Source: Pirellulales bacterium (lineage in GTDB: Bacteria > Planctomycetota > Planctomycetia > Pirellulales > Lacipirellulaceae). From it: a stretch of DNA of 33,248 bases. Below are positions 1-8,900 of the stretch, one piece after another. Every line of letters starts with the position of its first letter. The first letter of the stretch is position 1. The position numbers and the translations under genes were made by a program. The stretch lies in the NCBI GenBank assembly GCA_020849945.1, contig JADZFK010000235.1, positions 1 to 33,248 on the forward strand. The letters are read 5' to 3'. Under the pieces are notes generated by a model. It made no database searches and was not told the origin of the DNA. It saw nothing but the letters and a program-made list of their open reading frames with translations.

Positions 1-1400
1 ATGGGGAGTAGTTTCCAGCAGAAGAGGGTGACGATTGAGGAGGAGGCGAGGTTGAGCACAAAGCCGACGCGAACCATGTGGCCGATGCGCACATGGCCGG
101 TGCCGTAGACGACCGCGTTAGGCGGCGTGCCGACGGGCATCATGAAAGCCAGGTTGTTGGCAAAGGTAGCGGGAATCATGAGAAAAGCGGGGTCCATGCC
201 ATTGGATTTGGCGATGGCAGCCAGGAGCGGCATCAGCACGGTGGCTGTGGCCGTGTTGCTCGTCACTTCAGAAAGAAAAGTCACACTGATGCAGATAACG
301 ATAAGAATGGCGAGCGGCGGCAGCGAGCTGAGGCCCTGAACTTGTTGGCCGACCAGCTCCGAAAGTTTGGAGGCTTCGAAGGCATTGGCAATGGCGATAC
401 CGCCGCCAAACAGGATGAGGATTCCCCAGGGGATGCTTGCGGCGGTGGGCCAATCGAGAAGGTGGCGCCGAGGCTCGCCGTTGCCTGCCGGGATGAGGAA
501 CAGGGCCAGCGTGGCAGCCATGGCAACCGTCATGTCGCCGGTCGTTCGCTGGGGTGTATCGAGCCAGGCTTGCAGCCAGGCCGACCAGCCGCCAAACGGA
601 ATTTCTCGTGTAAACCACGCGAGGCATGCCAGACCACAAATAACCAGGGTTCGGCGTTGTGGCGTAGTCCAAGGCTCGTGGGCGTAGTCCTCAAGCCCGC
701 CCACCTTTCCCATACGAAATGTGAGTATGGCCCAAGCAACTAGAAGCACGCAAAGTGCAAGAGGGAGCCCGAAGGCGATCCATCGATAGAAAGGGATGGG
801 ATGGCCGGTTGCCGCAACGTAGTTTGCCATGAAGATGCCGTTGGGTGCGGTGCCAATCGGCGTGGCAATGCCGCCAATGCTGGCGGCGTAAGCCACCCCG
901 AGCAGCAAGGGTACGGCGAGTCGGCCCGTGCGATCGCGGTCGATGATGGCCATCGCGACGGGGAGCATCATCAGGGTGGTGGCGATGTTGGAGATCCACA
1001 TGCTGATGAAGGCGGTGGCGACCATGATGGCCAGCGCGAGCCGGTGCCCGCTGTGCCCGCCGATGCAGCGGATCGTGGCTTCGGCAATTTTTCGGTGTGC
1101 TCCCCAACACTCGGCCGCCTTGGAGAGCATGAACCCGCCCATGAATAAGAGCACGATCGGGTCGCCATAAGCCCCAGCAGCTTGCCGCTCGGTAAGGACG
1201 CCCGTGATCGGAAACGCCACGAGCGGCACGAGCGAAGTGGCGGAAAGCGGCAGCGACTCGAAGAGCCACCAACAAGCACACAACGCCGTGACGCTGGCCG
1301 TCCAACATTGCTCGCGTGTTGCACCGGCATGATGCAAGCCGGCAAACATGGCAATCGCAATGAGCACGCCGACCAGCAAGGTGATGTAACGTAGGTGCAT
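1..1400 (-). CDS. SLC13/DASS-family sodium:anion symporter (3' end cut by window edge)
   Basis: The minus-strand frame is open from the ATG at 1400-1398 to the window edge, giving 466 residues with no stop. The predicted role is secondary transport of dicarboxylates, sulfate or a similar anion across the inner membrane with Na+. The protein is very hydrophobic and carries the duplicated family signatures: SNIATT (about residues 138-143) and PIGTAPN (about 181-187) in the first half, then TSNTATA (about 380) and PVGTPPN (about 422) in the second. WGILILFGGG, typical of the family, precedes the second half. Family members are usually 460-500 aa, so little is missing. No Shine-Dalgarno sequence is evident. 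Substrate cannot be deduced. The nearest gene upstream on the same strand is 247 bp away, so it probably has its own promoter. Confidence 0.9.
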   Translation of the reverse strand, partial: MHLRYITLLVGVLIAIAMFAGLHHAGATREQCWTASVTALCACWWLFESLPLSATSLVPLVAFPITGVLTERQAAGAYGDPIVLLFMGGFMLSKAAECWGAHRKIAEATIRCIGGHSGHRLALAIMVATAFISMWISNIATTLMMLPVAMAIIDRDRTGRLAVPLLLGVAYAASIGGIATPIGTAPNGIFMANYVAATGHPIPFYRWIAFGLPLALCVLLVAWAILTFRMGKVGGLEDYAHEPWTTPQRRTLVICGLACLAWFTREIPFGGWSAWLQAWLDTPQRTTGDMTVAMAATLALFLIPAGNGEPRRHLLDWPTAASIPWGILILFGGGIAIANAFEASKLSELVGQQVQGLSSLPPLAILIVICISVTFLSEVTSNTATATVLMPLLAAIAKSNGMDPAFLMIPATFANNLAFMMPVGTPPNAVVYGTGHVRIGHMVRVGFVLNLASSSIVTLFCWKLLP

Positions 1401-1646
1401 GCGGGGGCTGGGAAGTTGGTTAGTCGCAGTTCGGCGCTCCGCTCCGAGCTTGTGATGAAATGTCAATTCGAGCTAGCGGCGGCCGTCAGGCCGCTGTTTT
1501 AACCGGTTATCATTGCCACTTGTATTGAAACCGATTGCCCACTTTCCAAAAAATCACAACCTCTCCGCCGAACCTGCGCGTCGCGGCTGAACGTGTTTAG
1601 TCAAGAGTCAAGAGCCGGAAAATCCTACTCCCCTACTCCCCTACTT

Positions 1647-3548
1647 CTACCTGCCGTTTGGTGCTGGCGGAGGTGCGATGCGGGCGCGGAATTGCAGGGT
1701 GCGAGAGGCTCGGGTGGAAAGGAAGTAATCGTAAATGCCGCGAAGCGCAAGACTGGGGATGGCCAAGTCAATGGAAAGCGTGCTTTCGCGAACGCCACCG
1801 GCGAGGGCCAGGGGCCGGCCTGGCGGGAAGGGGCGGACGAGTGAGCCGCCAATCACAGGCACGGCGGTCATCGCCTGCGCTTCGCGGCGTTTCCAGTCGT
1901 ATAATCGCGCGAGATCGAAGTAGCATCGCCAATCGGAACTCTGTGGCAACAGCAAATTGCAAGACGCGAGTTGTGGCGAGTTCCAACGGAGCGGCAGCTT
2001 GCGATCGAGCGTTTGAAGTGCCAAGGTGACCTGCTCGGGCGTGGCCGCGGCGAGAAGGATGTGATGTTCGTCGGCGGGGATGAGCCAAAGGCGAAGTTTG
2101 CCGCCTCGGCCGAAGAGCTTCTCAATGGCCTGACGAACCTCGGGCAGCGCGGCGGTATCGCCCTCAAGGGCCGCGACATCGAGCGAATACTGTATAGCCG
2201 AGCGGTTGCCGAGCTTCGTTTCTTCGACGTCGAAGATGAGCCGAGTTTCGCCTTCGGCTTCGCGGTTGGCTTTGTTCCAGAGCCTCATGACTTCTTGAAT
2301 TTGTTCGATGAAACGGCCTGCCACGGCGACTCGAAGTACGGCAAAGCTGTTTGTATAAACGGGGTGTGCTTCGGTGCCGGGTTGGTCGAGAAGCGAGAAG
2401 GATTCGACTTCAGCGGCGGCCTGCTCGAGCGTTTCGCACAGTTGTTCGTGCGAGGCCGGGTCGAGGGTGGTATGCTCGTCGGACGCAAGGTCGGCGGCAG
2501 TTCGGCGGACGTACGCGATGGCAAACGAGGAGAGCATGTGCGGTGGCAGTATGCCGGCGGCGTTGAGCACGAAGGGGTCCGAGTCGTGGGAAGGGGAGGC
2601 GGCGAAAGGCAGTTCCGATTTGGCCGCGGCGGGCGAGAGCGTGAGTTCGGAAGCAACGTCGCGTTCGAGCGCGGCGCGGAAGCCAACGAGGGCGTTGCCG
2701 TCGTCATCGAAACGGATGCCGCAGGCGGCGGCGGGGAGGTTGTCGAACAGTTGCTGGAGTTCAGGAGCAACGGCGAACCACTTACGTAATTCCGAGTGCA
2801 AGGATTCCCAAGTTGTCGTAACGGGGGAAGTTCGCTGGACCAACGCGCCGGCAGCTACGCGACCGGGCCGACGGTACGCGCCGAAAACATCGTCCGCGGC
2901 ACCCGAATGTTCTTGGCCATTATCGATTTCGTCCTTGCCGCTAAATTCATGAAGCAGCTGTTGGACGACAGGATGGAAAGCGACGAAGGTGAGGTCGTTT
3001 TCGGCGATCCAACTCTTCCAGGAAGGCAAAGCGGCCGAAGTGGGCTGCGTGGCCGCGAGTTCGGCCAAGCGTTGGCGTTGGTCGGGGTCCATGACGACGG
3101 CCCAGCGATCGTGCCGCGCGATCAGCAGGTCTTCGCCCGCGATCGAGACCGCCGCAATTCCTTCCACGGATGTCGCGTTGAGCGAAGCGAGCAGTTGATC
3201 GAAATTGGTGACGGGTATCCAGACGGCGAATTGAAGTTTGCCGTCGCCCCGTTCGGGCAGGAGCACAAGGAGCAAATCGCCGGCCGGGTCGAGCCCTTGC
3301 TGGATGCCGGTGAAATCGTGCAGAAATTGGAGCGGGCGAGGCAGGTTTCGTCGCAGTGTGGAACTTAGTTGGCCGACCTTGGAGTCAACAGTCGAGAGAT
3401 TGCGAACCACTGCAAAGGCGAGCGAATCGGGCGGGACTTGCGAGAGGATGTCGGCTGCGGGCGGCTTAGCCGCAACGGCCGAGTCGGCACCAGCAAGTGA
3501 AGCCAAGAGAACGACGCACGAAAGCCAAGCCGCAGAGTGAAATCGCAT
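1647..3548 (-). CDS. Large secreted protein of unknown function
   Basis: A 633-aa protein that I do not recognise as a named family. Residues 1-27 form a clear signal peptide (positive start, hydrophobic stretch AWLSCVVLLASLAG, then an AVAA cleavage region), so export to the periplasm or cell surface is likely. The mature part starts with a PPDSLAFAVVRNL segment. It continues as mixed alpha/beta sequence with several long alternating hydrophobic strands and no transmembrane helix, no CxxC and no obvious catalytic motif. The layout resembles the large DUF3352-like exported proteins common in planctomycetes, but that is only an impression. It is on the same strand as tkt, 119 bp downstream of it, with a hairpin repeat between them. 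The long plus-strand frame opposite it is a shadow. Confidence 0.75.
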   Translation of the reverse strand: MRFHSAAWLSCVVLLASLAGADSAVAAKPPAADILSQVPPDSLAFAVVRNLSTVDSKVGQLSSTLRRNLPRPLQFLHDFTGIQQGLDPAGDLLLVLLPERGDGKLQFAVWIPVTNFDQLLASLNATSVEGIAAVSIAGEDLLIARHDRWAVVMDPDQRQRLAELAATQPTSAALPSWKSWIAENDLTFVAFHPVVQQLLHEFSGKDEIDNGQEHSGAADDVFGAYRRPGRVAAGALVQRTSPVTTTWESLHSELRKWFAVAPELQQLFDNLPAAACGIRFDDDGNALVGFRAALERDVASELTLSPAAAKSELPFAASPSHDSDPFVLNAAGILPPHMLSSFAIAYVRRTAADLASDEHTTLDPASHEQLCETLEQAAAEVESFSLLDQPGTEAHPVYTNSFAVLRVAVAGRFIEQIQEVMRLWNKANREAEGETRLIFDVEETKLGNRSAIQYSLDVAALEGDTAALPEVRQAIEKLFGRGGKLRLWLIPADEHHILLAAATPEQVTLALQTLDRKLPLRWNSPQLASCNLLLPQSSDWRCYFDLARLYDWKRREAQAMTAVPVIGGSLVRPFPPGRPLALAGGVRESTLSIDLAIPSLALRGIYDYFLSTRASRTLQFRARIAPPPAPNGR

Positions 3549-3616
3549 GGCATCGCTCGGAAGGTGAGTCGTGGTTGCTCACCACAGAGTACACGGGGAA
3601 AATGGCGGCGATTATT

Positions 3617-3646
3617 GGTTCAAACGGCGGCTACGAGGCCGCCGCC
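3617..3646. repeat. REP-like hairpin, family 'GGTTCAAACGGC'
   Basis: GGCGGC and GCCGCC flank a short loop here, just past the tkt stop. A close relative of the whole 30-bp motif lies at 20670-20700. On the tkt coding strand the T-run precedes the hairpin, so this is not a standard intrinsic terminator. Confidence 0.55.
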
Positions 3647-3667
3647 AAAAAAGTTCTGGAACGGTTC

Positions 3668-5734
3668 TTACTTGCCGCAAAGTGTTTTCGCGGCGGCGAC
3701 GATGGCTTCCTTCGTAATGCCGCGGTTCTTGTATACGAGCTGGAAAGGTGCCGAGGCACCGAAGGAATCTAGCCCGATGAACTTGCCACGAAGGCCGAGG
3801 TACTGATCCCAGCATTGGCGGATGCCTGCTTCGATCGCCACGCGGTTCGTGACGGCGGGGGGCAGTACTTCATCGCGGTATTTGGCGGGCTGCTCGTTGA
3901 ACAGCTCAAACGATGGGAGACTGACTAAGCGGCTGCGGATACCCGCGGCGAGCAGTTCTTCGTGTGCCGCCACGGCCAATTGCACTTCGCTGCCGGTGGC
4001 CATGAGAATGACATCCGGGTCGCCCTTGCCGGGGGCCTCGGCCAGGATGTAGCCACCCTTGGCAACGCCCGCCGCCGAGGCGAACTTGGTACGATCGAGC
4101 GTCGGCAGGTCTTGCCGCGTAAGGATCATGGCGACGGGACGATTGCTCCGAGCGATGGCGGTTCGCCACGCTTCGGAAACTTCGTTGGCATCGGCTGGGC
4201 GGAACACGAGGAGCCGGGGGATGGCGCGGCACGCCGCCAACTGCTCGACGGGCTGATGCGTGGGGCCATCTTCTCCGACCCCGATCGAATCGTGCGTGAA
4301 GACAGTGATCGACGGCAGTTCCATGATCGAAGCCAGGCGGATGGAAGGTCGGCAGTAATCGCTGAAGACGAAGAAGGTGGCGCCATAGGCCCGCAGGCCG
4401 CACAAGGCCATGCCATTAACCGCGGCCGCCATGCCATGCTCGCGGATGCCGAAGTGGAAGTTGCGGCCGGCGTAGTTGGCATCGGAGAAGCCGCCGCTGG
4501 CGTCATCGAAGGTGAGTTCCGTTTTGGTGGAGGGGGCGAGGTCGGCCGAGCCGCCAAGAAGCCAGGGAATGTTTTTGGCTACCGCGTTGAGAACCTTTCC
4601 GCCAGAAATGCGGCTGGCCATGCCTTTGGCATCGGCGGGGAAGACGGGGACGTCTTTATCCCAACCGGCGGGCAATTGGCCGGCCTGAATGAGCTTGAGT
4701 TCGGCGGCGAGTTCGGGATGCTTCTGTTCGAAGCTGGCAAAGAGCTTGTGCCAAGCGCCAGAGAGTTCGGCGCCGCGTTTGCCGAGTGTCTCTTGGAAGT
4801 TCTTCATGACCTCGGGCGGCACAAGGAACTTGGCGTCGGCGGGCCATCCGTAGGCTTCTTTGGTTTTGGCGATTTCCTCGTCCCCGAGTGGTTCGCCATG
4901 TGCTTTGGCGGTGCCGGCCTTAGAGGGGGCACCGTAGCCAATGACACTTTTTACGACGATAAGCGTGGGGCTGCCTTCGTGGGTGAGGAAACCTTGGTAG
5001 GCCTTTTCGAGCGCGGCGAGGTCATTGGCATCTTGCACGGCCAGCACGTGCCACCCCAGGCCGCGGAAGCGGGTGGCGACATCTTCGGTAAAGGCAAGGC
5101 TGGTGTTGCCTTCGATCGTGATGTGGTTGTCGTCGTAGATCCAGCATAGGTTGGAAAGCTTGAGGTGGCCGGCAAGCGAGGCGGCTTCACATGCGATGCC
5201 TTCCATTAAGTCGCCATCGCTGCATTGGTTCCAAACGTTGAAATTGAAGAGTTCGAACCCGGGCTTGTTGTAACGAGCAGCGAGCCAGCGCGAGGCGATG
5301 GCCATGCCGACACTGTTGCCGCAGCCTTGGCCAAGCGGGCCGGTGGTGGTTTCTACTCCGGTCGTGTGTCTGAATTCGGGGTGGCCCGGGGTACGGCTGC
5401 CCCATTGGCGAAAGTTGCGAAGTTCGTCAAGCGAAAGGGAGGGCTTGCCGGTTAGTTTGCCATCGGCAGACACCTCGCGAATTCCCGCGAGGTGGATCAG
5501 CGAGTAGATCAGCATCGAGGCGTGGCCGCAGGAAAGGACGTAGCGATCGCGGTTGGGCCACAGAGGCTGGCCGGGGTCGTATCGGAGGTGGCGCGACCAC
5601 AATTGGTAGGCCACGGGCGCAAGGGCCATGGGGGTTCCAGGGTGACCGCTGTTGGCGGCTTGCACGCCATCCATCGCCAAGGTGCGAATGGTGTTGATGG
5701 CGGTTTCTTCGATGGTTTGAGTAAGTGTTGGCAT
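3668..5734 (-). CDS. tkt: Transketolase
   Basis: A 688-aa cytosolic thiamine-diphosphate enzyme that moves two-carbon ketol units between sugar phosphates in the pentose phosphate pathway. Full-length transketolases are 660-700 aa. The N-terminal TPP domain shows NSGHPGTPM (His31), CGHAS (His71) and GPLGQG (132-137). The Mg/TPP-binding segment DGDLMEG lies at about 173-179 and is followed by DDN at 201-203. The middle pyrimidine-binding domain contains HFGIREHGMA and THDSIGVGEDGPTHQPVEQL, typical of transketolase. The C-terminal domain ends with GLDSFGASAP. The ATG at 5734 gives the expected N-terminus, with no clear Shine-Dalgarno sequence. The next gene upstream on the strand is 151 bp away, so co-transcription is uncertain. 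Confidence 0.97.
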   Translation of the reverse strand: MPTLTQTIEETAINTIRTLAMDGVQAANSGHPGTPMALAPVAYQLWSRHLRYDPGQPLWPNRDRYVLSCGHASMLIYSLIHLAGIREVSADGKLTGKPSLSLDELRNFRQWGSRTPGHPEFRHTTGVETTTGPLGQGCGNSVGMAIASRWLAARYNKPGFELFNFNVWNQCSDGDLMEGIACEAASLAGHLKLSNLCWIYDDNHITIEGNTSLAFTEDVATRFRGLGWHVLAVQDANDLAALEKAYQGFLTHEGSPTLIVVKSVIGYGAPSKAGTAKAHGEPLGDEEIAKTKEAYGWPADAKFLVPPEVMKNFQETLGKRGAELSGAWHKLFASFEQKHPELAAELKLIQAGQLPAGWDKDVPVFPADAKGMASRISGGKVLNAVAKNIPWLLGGSADLAPSTKTELTFDDASGGFSDANYAGRNFHFGIREHGMAAAVNGMALCGLRAYGATFFVFSDYCRPSIRLASIMELPSITVFTHDSIGVGEDGPTHQPVEQLAACRAIPRLLVFRPADANEVSEAWRTAIARSNRPVAMILTRQDLPTLDRTKFASAAGVAKGGYILAEAPGKGDPDVILMATGSEVQLAVAAHEELLAAGIRSRLVSLPSFELFNEQPAKYRDEVLPPAVTNRVAIEAGIRQCWDQYLGLRGKFIGLDSFGASAPFQLVYKNRGITKEAIVAAAKTLCGK

Positions 5735-5859
5735 GGCTCAACCATACAAAAATGAAGATGAAATTGGAAGGGGTAGCAAACAACAGCGCTGAACAGCCCC
5801 TGGCTTTTCCGGAGGTTCTAACGATTGTTAATTTCTTGTCGATGATGTAAACCGCCGAC

Positions 5860-5876
5860 AAAGCCGGGGGCTGAAA
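5860..5876. repeat. Core fragment of the REP element found in addA and upstream of aspS
   Basis: AAAGCCGGGGGCTGAAA matches the core of the elements at 20554-20638 and 27526-27640, in the same orientation as the aspS copy. It lies 10 bp beyond the stop of the oxidoreductase gene. Confidence 0.5.
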
Positions 5877-5885
5877 ACAGAATGG

Positions 5886-6908
5886 TTAGTCTAACTCGAT
5901 TCGGCAACCCTTGGCGTAACTTTCTTGGGCTTTGTTGACGATCGCAAGCGCGCGGTAGGCGTCTTCGAGGCTGGAGGTTTTTAGGACAAGGCTGCTCACT
6001 TGGCGGTGGAAGTGCATGAAGAGTTGTTCGCCGACGGGGCGGTCGTGGTCAAGGAGTTCGGCGTGCTGGCCAGCCTCGTCGAACCAGGTAAGGGTGTGGG
6101 GGAGATCGAGAAAGGCAATGCCGCGCTGGCAGACAACCTGCAAATCGGCCGGGCGGCGAAAAGCGGCGGCTTCGTGCCATTGCGGAGCCACGTAACTGCC
6201 GCACGCAATTTGCGCGACCGGCCCCGTGCCGATTTCACCCTTCGGCGAAAAATCGAGCGTCATGACAAGGTAATCTTTGGGCGCGGTTTCGTTGCGTTCG
6301 GCAGCGCCCCGTGGGGCCGAAGTATGGCTCGCTCCAACCACGCTGGTCGCTTCAACGCCAATAATATCGCGGCACCAATCGACCATCTCGGTGAGCTGCC
6401 GCATGTCGGACATGTAGTGCAGCCGATCGTTATCGGGGCGCGAAGTGAAGCGGCGGTTGCAGAAGAGTAGCCGTGGCAGGCCAAGGCGAGTCGCCATCAA
6501 TTCCTTCAGCCGTAGCGTGGAAGGAGCAAGGCGGCACGGAAACTCGGCCATGAAGGCAACACCGGCATCGCGCACTCGTCGGCGAACTTCGTCGGCCTGG
6601 CGGGTTTCCAGGTCGAGCGCCGCCGAGCAGTAGATCGCCTTGCCCGCGTCGCATGCTGCAAAAATGGGAAGCGCCCCGTACCAACGCGAGGAAAGCAGCA
6701 GCACCGCATCCACGTCGCTGCTGAAAGCCAACGCGCGGAAACCATCACAGCTGCGAGCGGGCCAACGCTGGGCCACCTCGGCCGCGCGGTGGGCCACCGG
6801 ATCGCAAAACGCCCGCACCTCGAACCGATCGGCCAACGCCCGCAACGCCGGGGCATGCCGCGTCTCCCAGGCTTGGCCAAGACCAACAACACCAACGCGA
6901 ATTTTCAT
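5886..6908 (-). CDS. Gfo/Idh/MocA-family oxidoreductase-like protein, EKP motif absent
   Basis: A 340-aa protein with an N-terminal Rossmann fold. VGVVGLGQAW at residues 5-14 is the dinucleotide-binding loop, and a C-terminal alpha/beta domain follows as in Gfo/Idh/MocA enzymes. Family members oxidise or reduce sugar or polyol hydroxyls with NAD(P). In most of them an EKP motif follows the fourth strand and its Lys is catalytic. Here the aligned segment reads YCSAALDL (93-100), so both Glu and Lys are gone. The protein may bind NAD(P) without the standard chemistry, or use other residues. The substrate is unknown, and the neighbours (tkt downstream, maf upstream) give no pathway. The ATG at 6908 starts directly at the Rossmann strand. 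Confidence 0.85.
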   Translation of the reverse strand: MKIRVGVVGLGQAWETRHAPALRALADRFEVRAFCDPVAHRAAEVAQRWPARSCDGFRALAFSSDVDAVLLLSSRWYGALPIFAACDAGKAIYCSAALDLETRQADEVRRRVRDAGVAFMAEFPCRLAPSTLRLKELMATRLGLPRLLFCNRRFTSRPDNDRLHYMSDMRQLTEMVDWCRDIIGVEATSVVGASHTSAPRGAAERNETAPKDYLVMTLDFSPKGEIGTGPVAQIACGSYVAPQWHEAAAFRRPADLQVVCQRGIAFLDLPHTLTWFDEAGQHAELLDHDRPVGEQLFMHFHRQVSSLVLKTSSLEDAYRALAIVNKAQESYAKGCRIELD

Positions 6909-7046
6909 GGAGGGGCAGGAGTGAGGATGCAGGGGGCAGGGTTAGCGTCGATGCCACGCACCGCCGAGAAGGATATTGAATCGGGCTGTATTCGTCCTAC
7001 TCACTGTGGTCAATTCTGCGGCAAACGGCAAGATGAATCTGGGGGT

Positions 7047-7736
7047 TCACGGCGATCTGGGTGAGAAATGTTGCCCAAGTACTTGCGCCAAGAGTTCCAT
7101 CGGCAGGCCGACGACGTTCGATTCGCTGCCTTCCTCGACATGGACCCAACCGAGGCGGTCTTGGTATCCGAATGCGCCGGCTTTGCCTTCCCACTGGCCG
7201 GAGTCGAGGTACTCTTCAATTTGGGCGTCGGAAAGTTGATCCATGTGGAGTTTCGAGACGGCGACTTGGAGGATGGGCGTGGGGCGTTGCGCAAGGCGGG
7301 GGCGCAAGTTCGGGGCATCGAGCGGGACGAGGCACAGGCCAGTGAGTACGCGGTGATCGCGGCCCCGGAGGCGGGAGAGCATGGCACGGGCATCGTCCAT
7401 ATCGCGGGGCTTGCCGAGGATCAGACCATCGCACTCGGCGACGGTATCGGCCGCGACGATGACACGTGGCGGATCGTCTTTCCCGAGGGTTATGTTCTGT
7501 AGAGCCGTCGGGCCAGCGTTCTTCAGCTTCTCGAAGACCGCTAAGGCTTTGCGGAGCGCAAGTTTGGCGACGAGATCGGCAGGACTACATTCGCTGCACA
7601 CGCCTTTCTCGACATCTTCATCGGAAGGCACGACGGTAAACTCGTATCCTGCGTCGCTCAGCAACTCGCGTCGCCGGGACGAATTGCTCGCCAGAATGAT
7701 TCGTACCGGGGGACTAGGGGGCACTGGCGATGGCAT
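7047..7736 (-). CDS. maf: Maf-like nucleoside triphosphate pyrophosphatase
   Basis: A 229-aa Maf/HAM1-superfamily protein. These cytosolic enzymes hydrolyse non-canonical or specific NTPs (dTTP/UTP or m7GTP, depending on subfamily) to the monophosphate and pyrophosphate. The family signature ILASNSSRRRELL lies at residues 14-26, and VIVAADTV at 93-99 carries the conserved Asp (about 97). The C-terminal part has GAFGYQD and SESNVVGLPMELL. The last matches the NVVGLP signature of the dTTP/UTP-type subfamily better than the m7GTP type, so I lean to the former. At 229 aa it is slightly longer than usual (190-210) because of an insertion at about 70-90 and a proline-rich N-terminus, so the true start could be a little downstream. 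It is divergent from the pseudouridine synthase. Confidence 0.9.
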   Translation of the reverse strand: MPSPVPPSPPVRIILASNSSRRRELLSDAGYEFTVVPSDEDVEKGVCSECSPADLVAKLALRKALAVFEKLKNAGPTALQNITLGKDDPPRVIVAADTVAECDGLILGKPRDMDDARAMLSRLRGRDHRVLTGLCLVPLDAPNLRPRLAQRPTPILQVAVSKLHMDQLSDAQIEEYLDSGQWEGKAGAFGYQDRLGWVHVEEGSESNVVGLPMELLAQVLGQHFSPRSP

Positions 7737-7809
7737 GGTAGGTTGGAAGGTGGCAGAAGTGCGACCGGTCGTGCAAGAAGGCGGATTCGCGGCGATTTCT
7801 CACAAACAT

Positions 7810-7888
7810 AACCACGGAGTCACGGAGACACGGAGGAAACAGATTGGTCCGTCTCGGTGGTCCTTTGCGTACTCTGTGCTGATGAATT
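7810..7888. repeat. Small palindromic intergenic element, 'CACGGAG' type, degenerate copy
   Basis: The left arm AACCACGGAGTCACGGAGAC is built of an 8-bp unit (xCACGGAG). The right arm, ending in TACTCTGTGCTGATGAATT, is its degraded reverse complement. It lies in the divergent gap between maf and the pseudouridine synthase. Better copies are at 10401-10540 and 30747-30905, and a lone arm is at about 3577-3600. Confidence 0.5.
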
Positions 7889-7979
7889 AAGGTCGCCGGG
7901 GCGAGTGGCACCCCGGTTCATTGTGGGGAATTCGTTGCAGAATTTTAACGCAAATGCGGAACCTGTTCCCAGGCTCAAC

Positions 7980-8675
7980 ATGCTAGATGTATTGTACGAA
8001 GACAATCACCTGTTGGTGGTGAATAAGCCCGCGATGCTCGCAACGATGGGAGTTGCCGAGGGGGAGCCTTCGTTGCTCGAAGTGGCCAAGGAGTACGTTC
8101 GTCGCAAGTATAACAAACCGGGGAATGTTTTTCTGGGGATCGTGAGTCGGCTTGATGCCCCGGTGACGGGCGTGGTGTTGCTAACGCGGACGAGCAAGGC
8201 AGCGGGCCGCCTTTCGGAGCAATTTCGAGAACGCGTTGTCGAGAAGGTGTATTGGGCGGTCGTGGAAGGGCATCTCGAGCCACGGGTGGGGCAACTCATC
8301 GACCACTTGCGCAAAGATGAACGGCATCGGCGGATGCACATCTGCACTCGCAATACGCCGGGGGCCCTGTTGGCCGAGCTGGGGTACCAAGTGCTTGAAA
8401 AAATCCGCAGCCATCGAGACGCGGGCCAAGCGACCTTTGCGCACTTAGAGGTTAAGCCCCACACGGGCCGCAAGCATCAGATTCGCGTACAGTTATCGCA
8501 TGCGGGGTACCCAATCGTGGGAGATCGGAAGTACGGCAGTAGGCGGCCATTTCCGACGGGGATCGCCCTCCACTCGCGGAGGCTGGTGGTCGAGCACCCC
8601 GTAACGAAAGAGCGGCTGGAACTGGAAGCCCCCGTGCCCAAGGCTTGGGGGCAGGCATTCGGCATCGTGGGGTAA
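7980..8675 (+). CDS. RluA-family RNA pseudouridine synthase
   Basis: A 231-aa enzyme that isomerises uridine to pseudouridine in rRNA or tRNA. The start YEDNHLLVVNKPAML is the family's first motif. SRLDAPVTGVVLL at about 56-68 holds the catalytic Asp (Asp59) in the RLD motif. KPHTGRKHQIRVQLSH near residue 160 matches the RluA signature TGRxHQIRVH. I chose the ATG at 7980 because the homologous region starts there. The frame is open 123 bases further up, to 7857, but that part runs through the palindromic repeat and is not family-like. No S4 domain is present. The target uridine cannot be read from sequence. About 225 bp separate it from the kinase gene. Confidence 0.92.
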   Translation: MLDVLYEDNHLLVVNKPAMLATMGVAEGEPSLLEVAKEYVRRKYNKPGNVFLGIVSRLDAPVTGVVLLTRTSKAAGRLSEQFRERVVEKVYWAVVEGHLEPRVGQLIDHLRKDERHRRMHICTRNTPGALLAELGYQVLEKIRSHRDAGQATFAHLEVKPHTGRKHQIRVQLSHAGYPIVGDRKYGSRRPFPTGIALHSRRLVVEHPVTKERLELEAPVPKAWGQAFGIVG

Positions 8676-8758
8676 GGGGGTATGGAACGGGAGCGGGAAA
8701 GCAGGCAGAGAAACCGGGGTACATCGGGTTTCCGGCCGACAAGGCTAGGCGGAGGTTT

Positions 8759-8777
8759 CCCGGCCCAAAGGGCCGGG
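8759..8777. repeat. Hairpin, family 'GGCCC-AAA-GGGCC ... CTAT'
   Basis: A perfect 8-bp stem, CCCGGCCC / GGGCCGGG, with an AAA loop, is followed by CTAT. It lies 84 bp past the pseudouridine synthase stop and could stop transcription, but no T-run follows. Related hairpins are at 18602-18616 and 24393-24413. Confidence 0.55.
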
Positions 8778-8900
8778 CTATAGACCGCGGGAGCTTGGCG
8801 CATGGGCTCGGCGAACGATAGATTTTATTGAATCTGTCGGAGTGTTCGAGAAAAGAGGGGTACGGCAACCGCCGTCGGGAGCCGGCAATTAGGCGAACGC

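Noticed and set aside
1479-1500. Hairpin GCGGCC-GTCA-GGCCGC with TGTTTT as a terminator
   Set aside because: The T-run is on the plus strand, but both neighbouring genes are transcribed on the minus strand.
3962-5149. 395-codon plus-strand open frame over tkt
   Set aside because: Shadow of transketolase on the other strand.
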